Shown piece by piece: positions 48,733 through 55,551 of a stretch of DNA of 55,551 bases. Positions within the stretch are counted from its first letter, which is position 1. The number at the start of each line of letters is the position of its first letter. Under the pieces are notes generated by a model, which saw nothing but the letters and a program-made list of their open reading frames with translations, made no database searches and was not told the origin of the DNA. Source of the DNA: an uncultured Bacteroidota bacterium. GTDB taxonomy: Bacteria > Bacteroidota > Bacteroidia > Chitinophagales > Chitinophagaceae. Position numbers and translations under genes: made by a program. The stretch spans positions 1-55,551 of the forward strand of contig CAIPJS010000058.1 of assembly GCA_903865435.1 (NCBI GenBank). Reading direction: 5' to 3'.

Positions 48733-49791
48733 TTAAATTAATCCAGTTGAAAGTTTTGTTTCTGCTTTTAGCTTTGGGTGCGGTGTGTAATTAAAAAGTT
48801 TGAATAATTCAGGTGTCAATAATTCAAAGAACTTATCACAACCTAAATCGTCATACTTATTAAATCTTGCATCAAGATTTAATATAGGTAACTCTTTCGG
48901 TTCGCGCTCCATTAATTCTTTAGCTGCATCGAGATGGTTGTCGTAAATATGAACATCACCAAAAGTATGAATTAAATCTCCAGGAATCATATTACATATT
49001 TTAGCTAAAATTTCAGTTAAAAGTGCATATGATGCAGTATTGTATGGAACTCCAAGTATTAAATCTGCAGAACGCTGGTAGAATTGGCAGTCGAGATAGT
49101 ATTGAGGTACGTTTCTATCATTACAATACCTCGATATTTCTTCTTCACTAAATCCAATAAGTTCATTATCGCAGTAATTCATATTATAGAATATTCTTCT
49201 CTGCGATTCGGTAAGTTTCCTACAATTAAACTGCACCAAATTATGACAAGTAAACAAAGCCATATCATCATAATGTACTGGGTCTAATGCAGTTAGTATG
49301 TGTCTACGAGATTCTGGATTTTGTTTTAGTCCAGATATTAGTTCTTTTATCTGGTCAACTCCATTAAAGTCTCTCCAGAGTTTGCCGTACTGATGACCGC
49401 AGTCTCCTATATTGTACCCTAATTCTAATTTAGGACAAAAAAACGGAAGATTATTTCCCTTAATTTCTTCGCAAAATGCTTTAAAATTTAAAAGCGGATA
49501 TTTTTTATTAATTTTACAGTAATAATTATAAGCATCTTGATGCCACATAAAATCAACTCCATTCTCGTCAAGATACTTTATATTTGTATCACCTTTAAGA
49601 AACCATAATAATTCAACAACAACACCTTTCCACGATATTGGTCTTAATTGAAGCATTGGGAAACCATCTTTTAATTCAAACCTCATTCGTCCACCGAATA
49701 AAGATTTAGTAGCTGGCATACCTGCTCTTGCTGGAGATTTTATCGTACCATTTTTTAGTACGGATTTAAGTAATTTTTTATATTGTTTCAT
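48733..49791 (-). CDS. thyA: Thymidylate synthase with an insertion
   Basis: 352 aa, larger than the usual 264-320. Catalytic Cys182 in ALFTCHNLVQF. N251 in LGVPYNTASYALL corresponds to the Asn that selects dUMP; dCMP hydroxymethylases have Asp there. Also GDVHIYDNHLDA and SRRHILTALDP are family blocks. Between C182 and N251 there are 69 residues against about 31 in E. coli ThyA, an insertion of about 38 residues (200-228). Makes dTMP from dUMP. Confidence 0.85.
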   Translation of the reverse strand: MKQYKKLLKSVLKNGTIKSPARAGMPATKSLFGGRMRFELKDGFPMLQLRPISWKGVVVELLWFLKGDTNIKYLDENGVDFMWHQDAYNYYCKINKKYPLLNFKAFCEEIKGNNLPFFCPKLELGYNIGDCGHQYGKLWRDFNGVDQIKELISGLKQNPESRRHILTALDPVHYDDMALFTCHNLVQFNCRKLTESQRRIFYNMNYCDNELIGFSEEEISRYCNDRNVPQYYLDCQFYQRSADLILGVPYNTASYALLTEILAKICNMIPGDLIHTFGDVHIYDNHLDAAKELMEREPKELPILNLDARFNKYDDLGCDKFFELLTPELFKLFNYTPHPKLKAETKLSTGLI

Positions 49792-49990
49792 AATTTTCTT
49801 TTATCCAAGCTACAAATTCAGCCCAATGTTTAGTGGATATTAACCTTGCAACGCTATACTTCATTTTTTGTTTTTTATGACCAAGTATCTTTACTGAGTA
49901 AAGTTCCATTGCAGATATGTTTTGTCCGTACTTTTCAAGATATTTTAAGATACCTATTAACGGATTTTTATTTTTAGGATTTGTGTTCAT
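49778..49990 (-). CDS. Small basic protein (70 aa)
   Basis: 70 aa, Lys-rich, starts MNTNPKNKNPLIGILKYLEK. Helical. Overlaps the thymidylate synthase start by 14 bases. Preceded by a leader hairpin only 10 bases away. Unknown function. Confidence 0.55.
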   Translation of the reverse strand: MNTNPKNKNPLIGILKYLEKYGQNISAMELYSVKILGHKKQKMKYSVARLISTKHWAEFVAWIKENYETI

Positions 49991-49999
49991 CTCAGGTAA

Positions 50000-50030
50000 A
50001 AAGTCCGTTCCTGTAAAGGATACGGACTTT
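50000..50030 (-). promoter_or_regulatory. Leader hairpin (A-UCY...GGA family), copy 8
   Basis: Perfect 9-bp stem AAAGUCCGU / ACGGACUUU enclosing AUCCUUUACAGGA, then UUACCUGAG running straight into the ATG at 49990. The shortest distance to a start codon in the family. Confidence 0.6.
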
Positions 50031-50050
50031 ATACTCGTAGGATTTTTTAA

Positions 50051-50479
50051 TTAAAAAGGTAAATCATCAACATCTGATGCAGCAGGTGGAGGTGGTGCTG
50101 GATTCGCAGCGGGAGCGGGAGTGGCTGGGTTAGATACTTTTGAAACAATCTCAACTTCATAAACATTAATATTACTAAAAATGTTTAACTTGTTTGGATT
50201 TTTTTCAGTTGGCGCAATATCATCCTTCGGTTTAGGAGCTGAGCCCCTTAATGATACTGCAACCATTACTATATCTCCAGGAAAAATGTTATCGAACTTT
50301 TCGATATTTTCATTTACAGCCTGAAGATTCATATGATTTTGATATGGAGTTCCTGCAATAACCTTTGTTGTGTCTAATCCTATTGACATAGTTCTAAAGT
50401 CATTGTTTGCTCCAGATGTTTTTACAGGATTGATATACACAATCTTTCCTTTTACTACGATTTCGTTACTTTCTACCAT
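50051..50479 (-). CDS. ssb: Single-stranded DNA-binding protein
   Basis: 142 aa. N-terminal OB-fold region (VVKGKIVYINPVKTSGANND then FRTMSI), a Pro/Ala-rich linker, and the classic acidic SSB tail DVDDLPF at the C-terminus that recruits partner proteins. First gene of the leftward recombination and nucleotide operon. Confidence 0.8.
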   Translation of the reverse strand: MVESNEIVVKGKIVYINPVKTSGANNDFRTMSIGLDTTKVIAGTPYQNHMNLQAVNENIEKFDNIFPGDIVMVAVSLRGSAPKPKDDIAPTEKNPNKLNIFSNINVYEVEIVSKVSNPATPAPAANPAPPPPAASDVDDLPF

Positions 50480-50517
50480 TTTTTTTCGATTTTTTTATGA
50501 ATGTTTAAATTAGGATA

Positions 50518-50602
50518 CAAATATACAACTATTTTCGGAAAAACAAAAATTTTTTTTATTTTCGTAAAAATTTTTTTATTCCAAAATTTAGGCGTACATT
50601 TG
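50518..50602. promoter_or_regulatory. Divergent promoter pair
   Basis: Leftward: TATATTTG (50525-50518) with TTTG about 18 bases upstream. Rightward: TACATTTG (50595-50602). The stretch between is nearly all A and T. The rightward leader has a hairpin GCATGGCT / AGCCATGC (50619-50626 / 50639-50646). Confidence 0.6.
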
Positions 50603-50666
50603 TATCCTATATATAATAGCATGGCTAAACGTTAGGTCAGCCATGCGTCTAAAACATAGCAATACA

Positions 50667-50861
50667 ATGGATTTAATTAAATGGAGGCAAATAGCAATAG
50701 AGCTGAAAATTGACCCTCAGCACATTCACAGATTCAGGCACGGAGAGGATACTCTTACCGAAAAGCAAATATCTGATATTCAGGAATATCTGTCTAAAGA
50801 AATTGAAGTTATTAATAACTTTTTAAAAGAAGCAAAATTAGCAGTAATTGGAATTAAATAA
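50667..50861 (+). CDS. Small HTH-like protein (64 aa)
   Basis: 64 aa from ATG at 50667; an ATG at 50643 lies inside the leader hairpin. MDLIKWRQIAIELKIDPQHI then HRFRHGEDTLTEKQI has the look of a small HTH domain of the XRE type. First gene of the rightward replication/modification block; may control the divergent promoters. Confidence 0.5.
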   Translation: MDLIKWRQIAIELKIDPQHIHRFRHGEDTLTEKQISDIQEYLSKEIEVINNFLKEAKLAVIGIK

Positions 50862-51626
50862 AATACATCTCGAAGATTGCATTATAGGTATGAAAGAAAT
50901 CCCAGATGGATTTGTTGATTTAATTCTATGCGATTTGCCATATGGAACAACTGACTGTTCTTGGGATGAAATAATACCTTTTGGTAAATTATGGGAGCAA
51001 TACACAAGAATATTAAAGCCTAATGGAAATGCAATACTAACTTCTTCGCAACCTTTTACAACTTCTCTTATTAATTCAAATCCTAAACTATTTAAATATG
51101 AAATGATTTGGATAAAAACTAAATCTACAGGATTTCAACATGCAAAAAACAGGCCAATGAAATCTCATGAAGATGTTTTAGTTTTTTCAAAAGGGAGTAT
51201 GGGTCACGAAAATCTTTTAAAAGAAAAAAGAATGACTTATAACCCACAGGAATTGGTAAGAGTTAATAAAATGAATACTGGAGGGAAAAGAAGATTTGGG
51301 GGGTGGTTGGCAAAAGACCTTCTCATAAAGATGAATTTTTTACTGAATTTGAAGGATATCCAGATTCTCTTTTATATTTCGAATCAGAGTCAAATGGTTT
51401 CCACCCAACACAAAAACCAGTACCTTTATTTGAGTATCTTATTAAAACATTTTCAAATGAAGGAGAGGTTGTTTTAGATAATTGCATGGGTTCTGGTACA
51501 ACAGCGATAGCTTGCTTAAATACAAAAAGAAATTATATTGGATTTGAAACAAGTTTTATTTATTACAAAAAAATAGAAGAAAGAATAAAAAAACATTTAT
51601 TTACACAATCTTTAAATTTATTTTAG
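50848..51626 (+). pseudogene. Adenine DNA methyltransferase, frameshifted at a G6 run
   Basis: Two frames make one protein of about 259 aa. Part 1 (TTG start at 50848) has NKIHLEDCIIGMKEIPD and motif IV DLPY at residues 29-32, then FGKLWEQYTRILKPNGNAIL. At GGGGGG (about 51298-51303) the frame must slip by -1. Part 2, to 51626, has GYPDSLLYF, HPTQKPVPLFEYLI and the SAM-binding block VLDNCMGSGTTAIACLN. This is an N6-adenine (beta-class) methyltransferase by motif order. The G run could give phase variation or programmed slipping, or be a mutation or sequencing error. As read, the enzyme lacks its SAM-binding half. Confidence 0.75.
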
Positions 51627-51627
51627 T

Positions 51628-52728
51628 ATGCACCAAATAAATCTTCCAATTAAAAATCTTAAGGAGTTTTTAACATTATCAAGATTTGTAGTTTCTGATA
51701 AAAATGATTTACTCCCAATTACGAAATACCTAAAGTTTGATATTGACTTTGGAGATGTAACAATAACAAAAGACAATACTCGAGAGTTTATAAAACATTC
51801 GTTTTATTATGACTGCTTGGATTGTTCATTTTTGCTTCCAGAAGACAAGTTCAATAACTATATATCAGAAACAAATGGAGAGTTTCTTGTAATAAAGTTT
51901 TTAGAAGATTCTGTAGAGGTTTTTGACGGATATAAAAAACAAAAGTGGGGATTAAAAGGGAATAAGGTTGATATGTTTCCAAAGCCATCAGACCTTCCAA
52001 CTGAATACTTTAACATTTCTTCTGAAATTATATCAACTCTACAGTTGTCTTCAATAGTATCTGACCCGAAAAACGAGATACGTCCTTTTGCAAAGTTTTC
52101 GTATATAGTAAACGACTGCATTTACTCAACAACTATTAACACCGCATTTAAAAAGTCATTAGATACTGGAATAAATGGCTTAATTGCCGTATCGGAAAAA
52201 GAGTGTAATTATCTTTCTCAATTTGATTCTGTTAAATACGGATTTTGCCAAAAGTTTAATGTATGGAAGAAAGATAACACAATATCTGGATTTAGAGTTG
52301 ATGATGGGGCAAAAGGATATGATTACAAAATAATGTTTGGAAGTATATCAACACCTCGCAATCAGTATGTAACTATTTCAACAAAAGACTTATCTAACTT
52401 TTGCAAGTCAACAATAAAGTTTAACGAATTGCAATATAAAAACTCCCTTCTTTTATACAAAGACGGTAAAGCTGAAATATCATATAAAGATATAGATTCT
52501 GGAGAAGAAAACAAAATGTCTGTTTCAGCAAAAATATCATCTGGAGATAACTTTGAATTTGTATTCATACCAGTACTAATGGAAAAAATTATGGCAAAAT
52601 TCCCTTTCCCTGAAATATCTATTTGTATTGATAAGTACAAAATGGGTGAAAGTTGGAGGGAAATTATTTATGGGTTCTCTGAAGTTAACGAAAGCATTTG
52701 TATAATTTTTCCTAAAATTGAATTATAA
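51628..52728 (+). CDS. Sliding-clamp-like protein (DnaN-like)
   Basis: 366 aa, the usual length of a bacterial beta clamp. N-terminus INLPIKNLKEFLTLSRFVVS then LPITKYLKFDIDFGDVTITK has the pattern of DnaN domain 1; the rest is an alternating alpha/beta pattern and the C-terminus ends IICIIFPKIEL-like. Adjacent to a DnaQ-family exonuclease, which supports a replication role. Similarity is weak, so other clamp-like or unrelated functions remain possible. Confidence 0.5.
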   Translation: MHQINLPIKNLKEFLTLSRFVVSDKNDLLPITKYLKFDIDFGDVTITKDNTREFIKHSFYYDCLDCSFLLPEDKFNNYISETNGEFLVIKFLEDSVEVFDGYKKQKWGLKGNKVDMFPKPSDLPTEYFNISSEIISTLQLSSIVSDPKNEIRPFAKFSYIVNDCIYSTTINTAFKKSLDTGINGLIAVSEKECNYLSQFDSVKYGFCQKFNVWKKDNTISGFRVDDGAKGYDYKIMFGSISTPRNQYVTISTKDLSNFCKSTIKFNELQYKNSLLLYKDGKAEISYKDIDSGEENKMSVSAKISSGDNFEFVFIPVLMEKIMAKFPFPEISICIDKYKMGESWREIIYGFSEVNESICIIFPKIEL

Positions 52729-52731
52729 ATT

Positions 52732-53526
52732 ATGATACCATTCTTCGACATAGAGTCAACTGGAACTTCAGTAACAAAAGACAAAATAATATCTTTGTCT
52801 ATAATCGTAACTGATTTTAATTTTAATATTCTTGAAAAAAAGAAGTTATTAGTAAACCCAGGAATTTTAATACCAGAAGAAGCTACAGCAGTTCATGGTA
52901 TTACTAATGAAGTGGTTGCTTTACTTCCTGAGTTTAAGGAGTACGCAAAAGGAATATTCTCTTTCATATCAAAGTTTGATTACATTGCAGGATTTAACTC
53001 CAAGATGTTTGATACTCCAATGTTATGCGAGGAATTTGCTCGTTGTGGTATAATTTGGAATCCAGGAAAACAAATAGACTGCTCTGTTATTTTCAAAAAG
53101 AGAGAAGCTCGTACACTCTCTGCTGCAATGAAATTTTATTGTGATAAAGAACTTGATGGTGCTCATGATGCCGAGAATGATGTTTTGGCAACTATTGAAG
53201 TTTTAAAGGGGCAGATTCAAAAATATGGTCTGGATAAGCAGCTGCACTTGATTTCCGAATCAGAAGAACATGCAAAAGAAGGTTATGTTCCTTTATTAGA
53301 TTTTCTACTCTCTGAATCAAAGTACGAAGGCGAAGATAATCGTGTTGATTTTGCTGGTAAAATTATACTTAACAAAGATGGAGTCGCTGTATGGAATTTT
53401 GGTAAGTATAAAGACATGAATGTTCCTGTATCATTTGACAGAGGATATTGCGATTGGTGTTTAAATACTCCTGATATTACTTTTAATACTAAAAATGTAA
53501 TTCGTTCAATACTTAATATAAAATAA
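52732..53526 (+). CDS. DnaQ-family 3'-5' exonuclease with ExoX-like C-terminus
   Basis: 264 aa. DEDDh motifs: D6 and E8 in FFDIEST, YIAGFNSKMFDTPM, and GAHDAENDVLAT with the catalytic His and Asp. Residues about 205-260 (KDGVAVWNFGKYKDMNVP and GYCDWCLN) match the ExoX-type C-terminal domain. Proofreading or DNA degradation role. Follows the clamp-like gene by 3 bases. Confidence 0.8.
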   Translation: MIPFFDIESTGTSVTKDKIISLSIIVTDFNFNILEKKKLLVNPGILIPEEATAVHGITNEVVALLPEFKEYAKGIFSFISKFDYIAGFNSKMFDTPMLCEEFARCGIIWNPGKQIDCSVIFKKREARTLSAAMKFYCDKELDGAHDAENDVLATIEVLKGQIQKYGLDKQLHLISESEEHAKEGYVPLLDFLLSESKYEGEDNRVDFAGKIILNKDGVAVWNFGKYKDMNVPVSFDRGYCDWCLNTPDITFNTKNVIRSILNIK

Positions 53527-53550
53527 TGAAACTCGATATAGAGGAGGAAA

Positions 53551-54048
53551 ATGAAGGCTAAATCCAAAATAAAACTTTTAGACAAATATTCTCAAGAAAA
53601 AGAGGTTGTAACATACAGAAATGTAGGCGTACAATCTCTTTTCGGAGACTATAAAACTGAAAGGATTGTAACAAAGACAAAACTTGTTCTTTGTGAAGTT
53701 GGTGATTACCTCGAAGTTTTACACGATTATAATGACGTATCTTGGAAAGTTGTAGTAATAGTTGAAAATTCTAAAGGTATTAGGTTTTGTATGAACGTGT
53801 CAGACCTCGAGTTTGAGCCAAACATAATATCAAAAAGAGAAGAGCACGACTGGAGAGAAAGTAGATTTGGTTTTGACAGATTAGACTTAGATGGCGTTAT
53901 AAATCAAGATGGAATAATAACCTGCTGGAGATGGAAGGGCGAAAATATAAAAGAAAATATATTCGCGGCAAATGATATTTTAAATTCAGAATTTTACTCC
54001 GAAGACACAAAAAAAACTATTAGATTTTTACTAAGATGTACGAAATAG
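53551..54048 (+). CDS. Hypothetical protein (165 aa)
   Basis: 165 aa, beta-rich N-terminal half (TKLVLCEVGDYLEVLHDYND), acidic C-terminal part. No family recognised. Overlaps the helicase start by 13 bases. Confidence 0.6.
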   Translation: MKAKSKIKLLDKYSQEKEVVTYRNVGVQSLFGDYKTERIVTKTKLVLCEVGDYLEVLHDYNDVSWKVVVIVENSKGIRFCMNVSDLEFEPNIISKREEHDWRESRFGFDRLDLDGVINQDGIITCWRWKGENIKENIFAANDILNSEFYSEDTKKTIRFLLRCTK

Positions 54049-55551
54049 CACAAGGATTAAAACTTGAACAATATCAAAGTGATGGTATAAAACAAGCTTA
54101 CTCTAAATTAAAAAAGGTAAGAAGTCTTATTATAGTATCTCCTATGCGTTCTGGTAAAACAGTAATAGCTGTAAATATAGCAAAAGACTTTTTAAATAAA
54201 TCTGATAAAAAAATACTAATACTTGTTCATAGACAAGAGCTTCTTGAACAAATGAGATTAACATTCTTTGAATGGCTTGGATTTATACCTGAAAAAATAG
54301 ATGCTGATACTGTTTATTTTGATTCAAAAGCTCGAGTACTTGTTGCAATGGTTGAAACCATAAACAACAGGTTGGAAGACATTTCATTTGTTAGAGCACT
54401 CGGAGAGGTTGGAATGATAATAGGAGATGAAGCACATCTATCTAATTTTAGAAAAGTATATAGCAATTTTGGTGAATCAATAAGAATAGGATTTACTGCA
54501 ACGCCAATATCTGCAAAAAAGAGTGAACCATTAAAAGAATACTGGGGAGATATAGTTATATTGTGCCAAAATTCCGACCTAATATCACTAAACGAAATTA
54601 ATCCCAAACGTGGCGTAGTTCCTTGCTATGACTTCGACTTTGGAATAGTAGATAGGGCTTCATTAAAAATGAAAGGTCAAGACTTTGATGAAGAAGCTTT
54701 AGGAGTTGAGTTTGGAAAGGTCGAACAAATACAGAATACAATAAATGCGATAATAGAAGTAGGTTATAATAAGAAGTGGGTTATATATAATGCAAACATA
54801 GAACACTCTTTAAAAATGCACGAAGCTCTACTTAAACAAGGATTTAATTCAAGACATTTAGATTCTGATAAAAAAGGTAAGTATTCATCAGATTCTTACA
54901 GAAAAGATACACTCGGAAATTGGATAAATAATACTCCAAATGCAATACTTAATAATGTAGGTATCGCAACAATCGGAACCAATATTCCTTCTTTAGAGGG
55001 AGGTATATTTAACTATTCAACTACGAGTGTTACAAAGTATTGGCAGTGCGTTGGTAGACCAGCAACTCCTTATCAATATCCAGATGGAACATATAAAACA
55101 CATTTTCTTTGGATTGATACAGGTTGCAATATAGGTAAAGGTCATAAAAGATTTCACGAACCAATGGACTGGGAAAAAGCTTTTAGGTATCCAAAATCTC
55201 CAGTAAATGGTGTATCTCCAGTAAAAACTTGCCCAGATTGCAAATCTCTAAACTATGCTTCAGCTACAGTTTGTGCAGGAAAAAGAATTGACTGGATTAC
55301 CAAAAATATAGTAGACTGCGGGTTTTTATTTTCAATTACAGAAGAACCTAAAATAGAAGACCCTGTAGAAAGAAAACTAAAGAAGATAGGTGATGAAATT
55401 AATGTTTCTGAAATAATAGTATTTTTTAAGGATAGAAAAGAGTTTTATTCTTATTGGGAGTTGTTTCATATAATAGCAAACAATACAAGAGCAGAGTTTG
55501 AAGAACTTGAACCAGAAGAATTAAAATCAATATTCGAGCTTTCGTATAAAA
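54036..55551 (+). CDS. SF2 DNA/RNA helicase, partial (runs off the right edge)
   Basis: At least 505 aa, 3' end missing. Motif I PMRSGKT at 36-42, Ia LVHRQELLEQM, II DEAH at 131-134, III FTATP, and a motif V/VI-like region IATIGTNIPSLEGG and YWQCVGRPAT. The second Arg of the usual QxxGRxxR is not present in the last motif. A Cys-rich segment CPDCKSLNYASATVC follows, perhaps a zinc site. Resembles RecG/UvsW- or Type III restriction-like phage helicases; substrate unknown. Confidence 0.8.
   Translation, partial: MYEIAQGLKLEQYQSDGIKQAYSKLKKVRSLIIVSPMRSGKTVIAVNIAKDFLNKSDKKILILVHRQELLEQMRLTFFEWLGFIPEKIDADTVYFDSKARVLVAMVETINNRLEDISFVRALGEVGMIIGDEAHLSNFRKVYSNFGESIRIGFTATPISAKKSEPLKEYWGDIVILCQNSDLISLNEINPKRGVVPCYDFDFGIVDRASLKMKGQDFDEEALGVEFGKVEQIQNTINAIIEVGYNKKWVIYNANIEHSLKMHEALLKQGFNSRHLDSDKKGKYSSDSYRKDTLGNWINNTPNAILNNVGIATIGTNIPSLEGGIFNYSTTSVTKYWQCVGRPATPYQYPDGTYKTHFLWIDTGCNIGKGHKRFHEPMDWEKAFRYPKSPVNGVSPVKTCPDCKSLNYASATVCAGKRIDWITKNIVDCGFLFSITEEPKIEDPVERKLKKIGDEINVSEIIVFFKDRKEFYSYWELFHIIANNTRAEFEELEPEELKSIFELSYK

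Noticed and set aside
1..55551. tRNA genes
   Set aside because: No cloverleaf-like sequence with T-loop and acceptor pairing was noticed by eye. A tRNAscan run would settle it.

Overview
The window looks like part of the genome of a contractile-tailed (myovirus-type) phage of a Bacteroidota host, probably a flavobacterium-like one. The phage call rests on recognisable large and small terminase, portal, ClpP-type protease/scaffold, major capsid protein, tail sheath, tail tube, a frameshifted tail assembly chaperone, tape measure and baseplate genes. The host call rests on three signs. The sequence is strongly AT-rich. Repeated promoter-like boxes of the form TTTG-N19/20-TAnnTTTG match the known Bacteroidota consensus. 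Sec signal peptides end in a Gln right after the predicted cleavage site, as is common in that phylum. No tRNA, rRNA, CRISPR array, insertion sequence or integrase of the tyrosine type was seen. Endolysin and DNA polymerase genes are not in the window and may lie outside it.

Layout. Positions 1-15200 (minus strand): tail fibre-like and exported proteins, baseplate spike and hub, tape measure, tail assembly chaperone, tube, sheath, capsid, protease, then an RHH regulator. 15200-22100 (minus): further baseplate, tail-completion, portal and neck genes. 22100-30200 (minus): terminase, a frameshifted PAPS-reductase-like gene, DUF4406-like protein, PrimPol-helicase and small genes. Promoters at 30209, 22094, 14925 and 3013 divide this leftward block into transcription units. 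30232-32100 has no genes and holds a large mirror-symmetric array of TGTAAC motifs plus other palindromes and repeats: a candidate replication origin or regulatory centre. 32070-34300 (minus) is a row of six tiny monocistronic cassettes, each with its own promoter, a hairpin at the predicted 5' end of its RNA and a terminator. 34660-44170 (plus) is an early-type run of many small overlapping genes including a serine recombinase, a DUF2786-like protein, a possible DUF2829/Tad2-like protein and a VRR-NUC nuclease. 44200-50480 (minus) is a recombination and nucleotide operon (SSB, thymidylate synthase, dNMP kinase, RecT-like annealase, YqaJ-like exonuclease). 50640-55551 (plus) has a frameshifted adenine methyltransferase, a sliding-clamp-like protein, a DnaQ-family exonuclease and an SF2 helicase running off the edge.

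How it fits together. The right side copies, repairs and recombines DNA: PrimPol-helicase, clamp-like protein, SSB, exonuclease plus annealase, and dTMP supply by ThyA and dNMP kinase. The left side packages DNA and builds the virion. The most unusual signals are at RNA and DNA level: the 16-site mirror iteron array; the six cassettes, five of which share the 5' hairpin loop GGUCUAAUC(G) on stems of different sequence; a second family of eight leader hairpins with a conserved A-UCY...GGA inner part ahead of start codons; start codons 4-8 nt from the -7 box at operon promoters, suggesting leaderless mRNAs; and two enzyme genes, both plausibly linked to DNA modification, each broken by a -1 frameshift.
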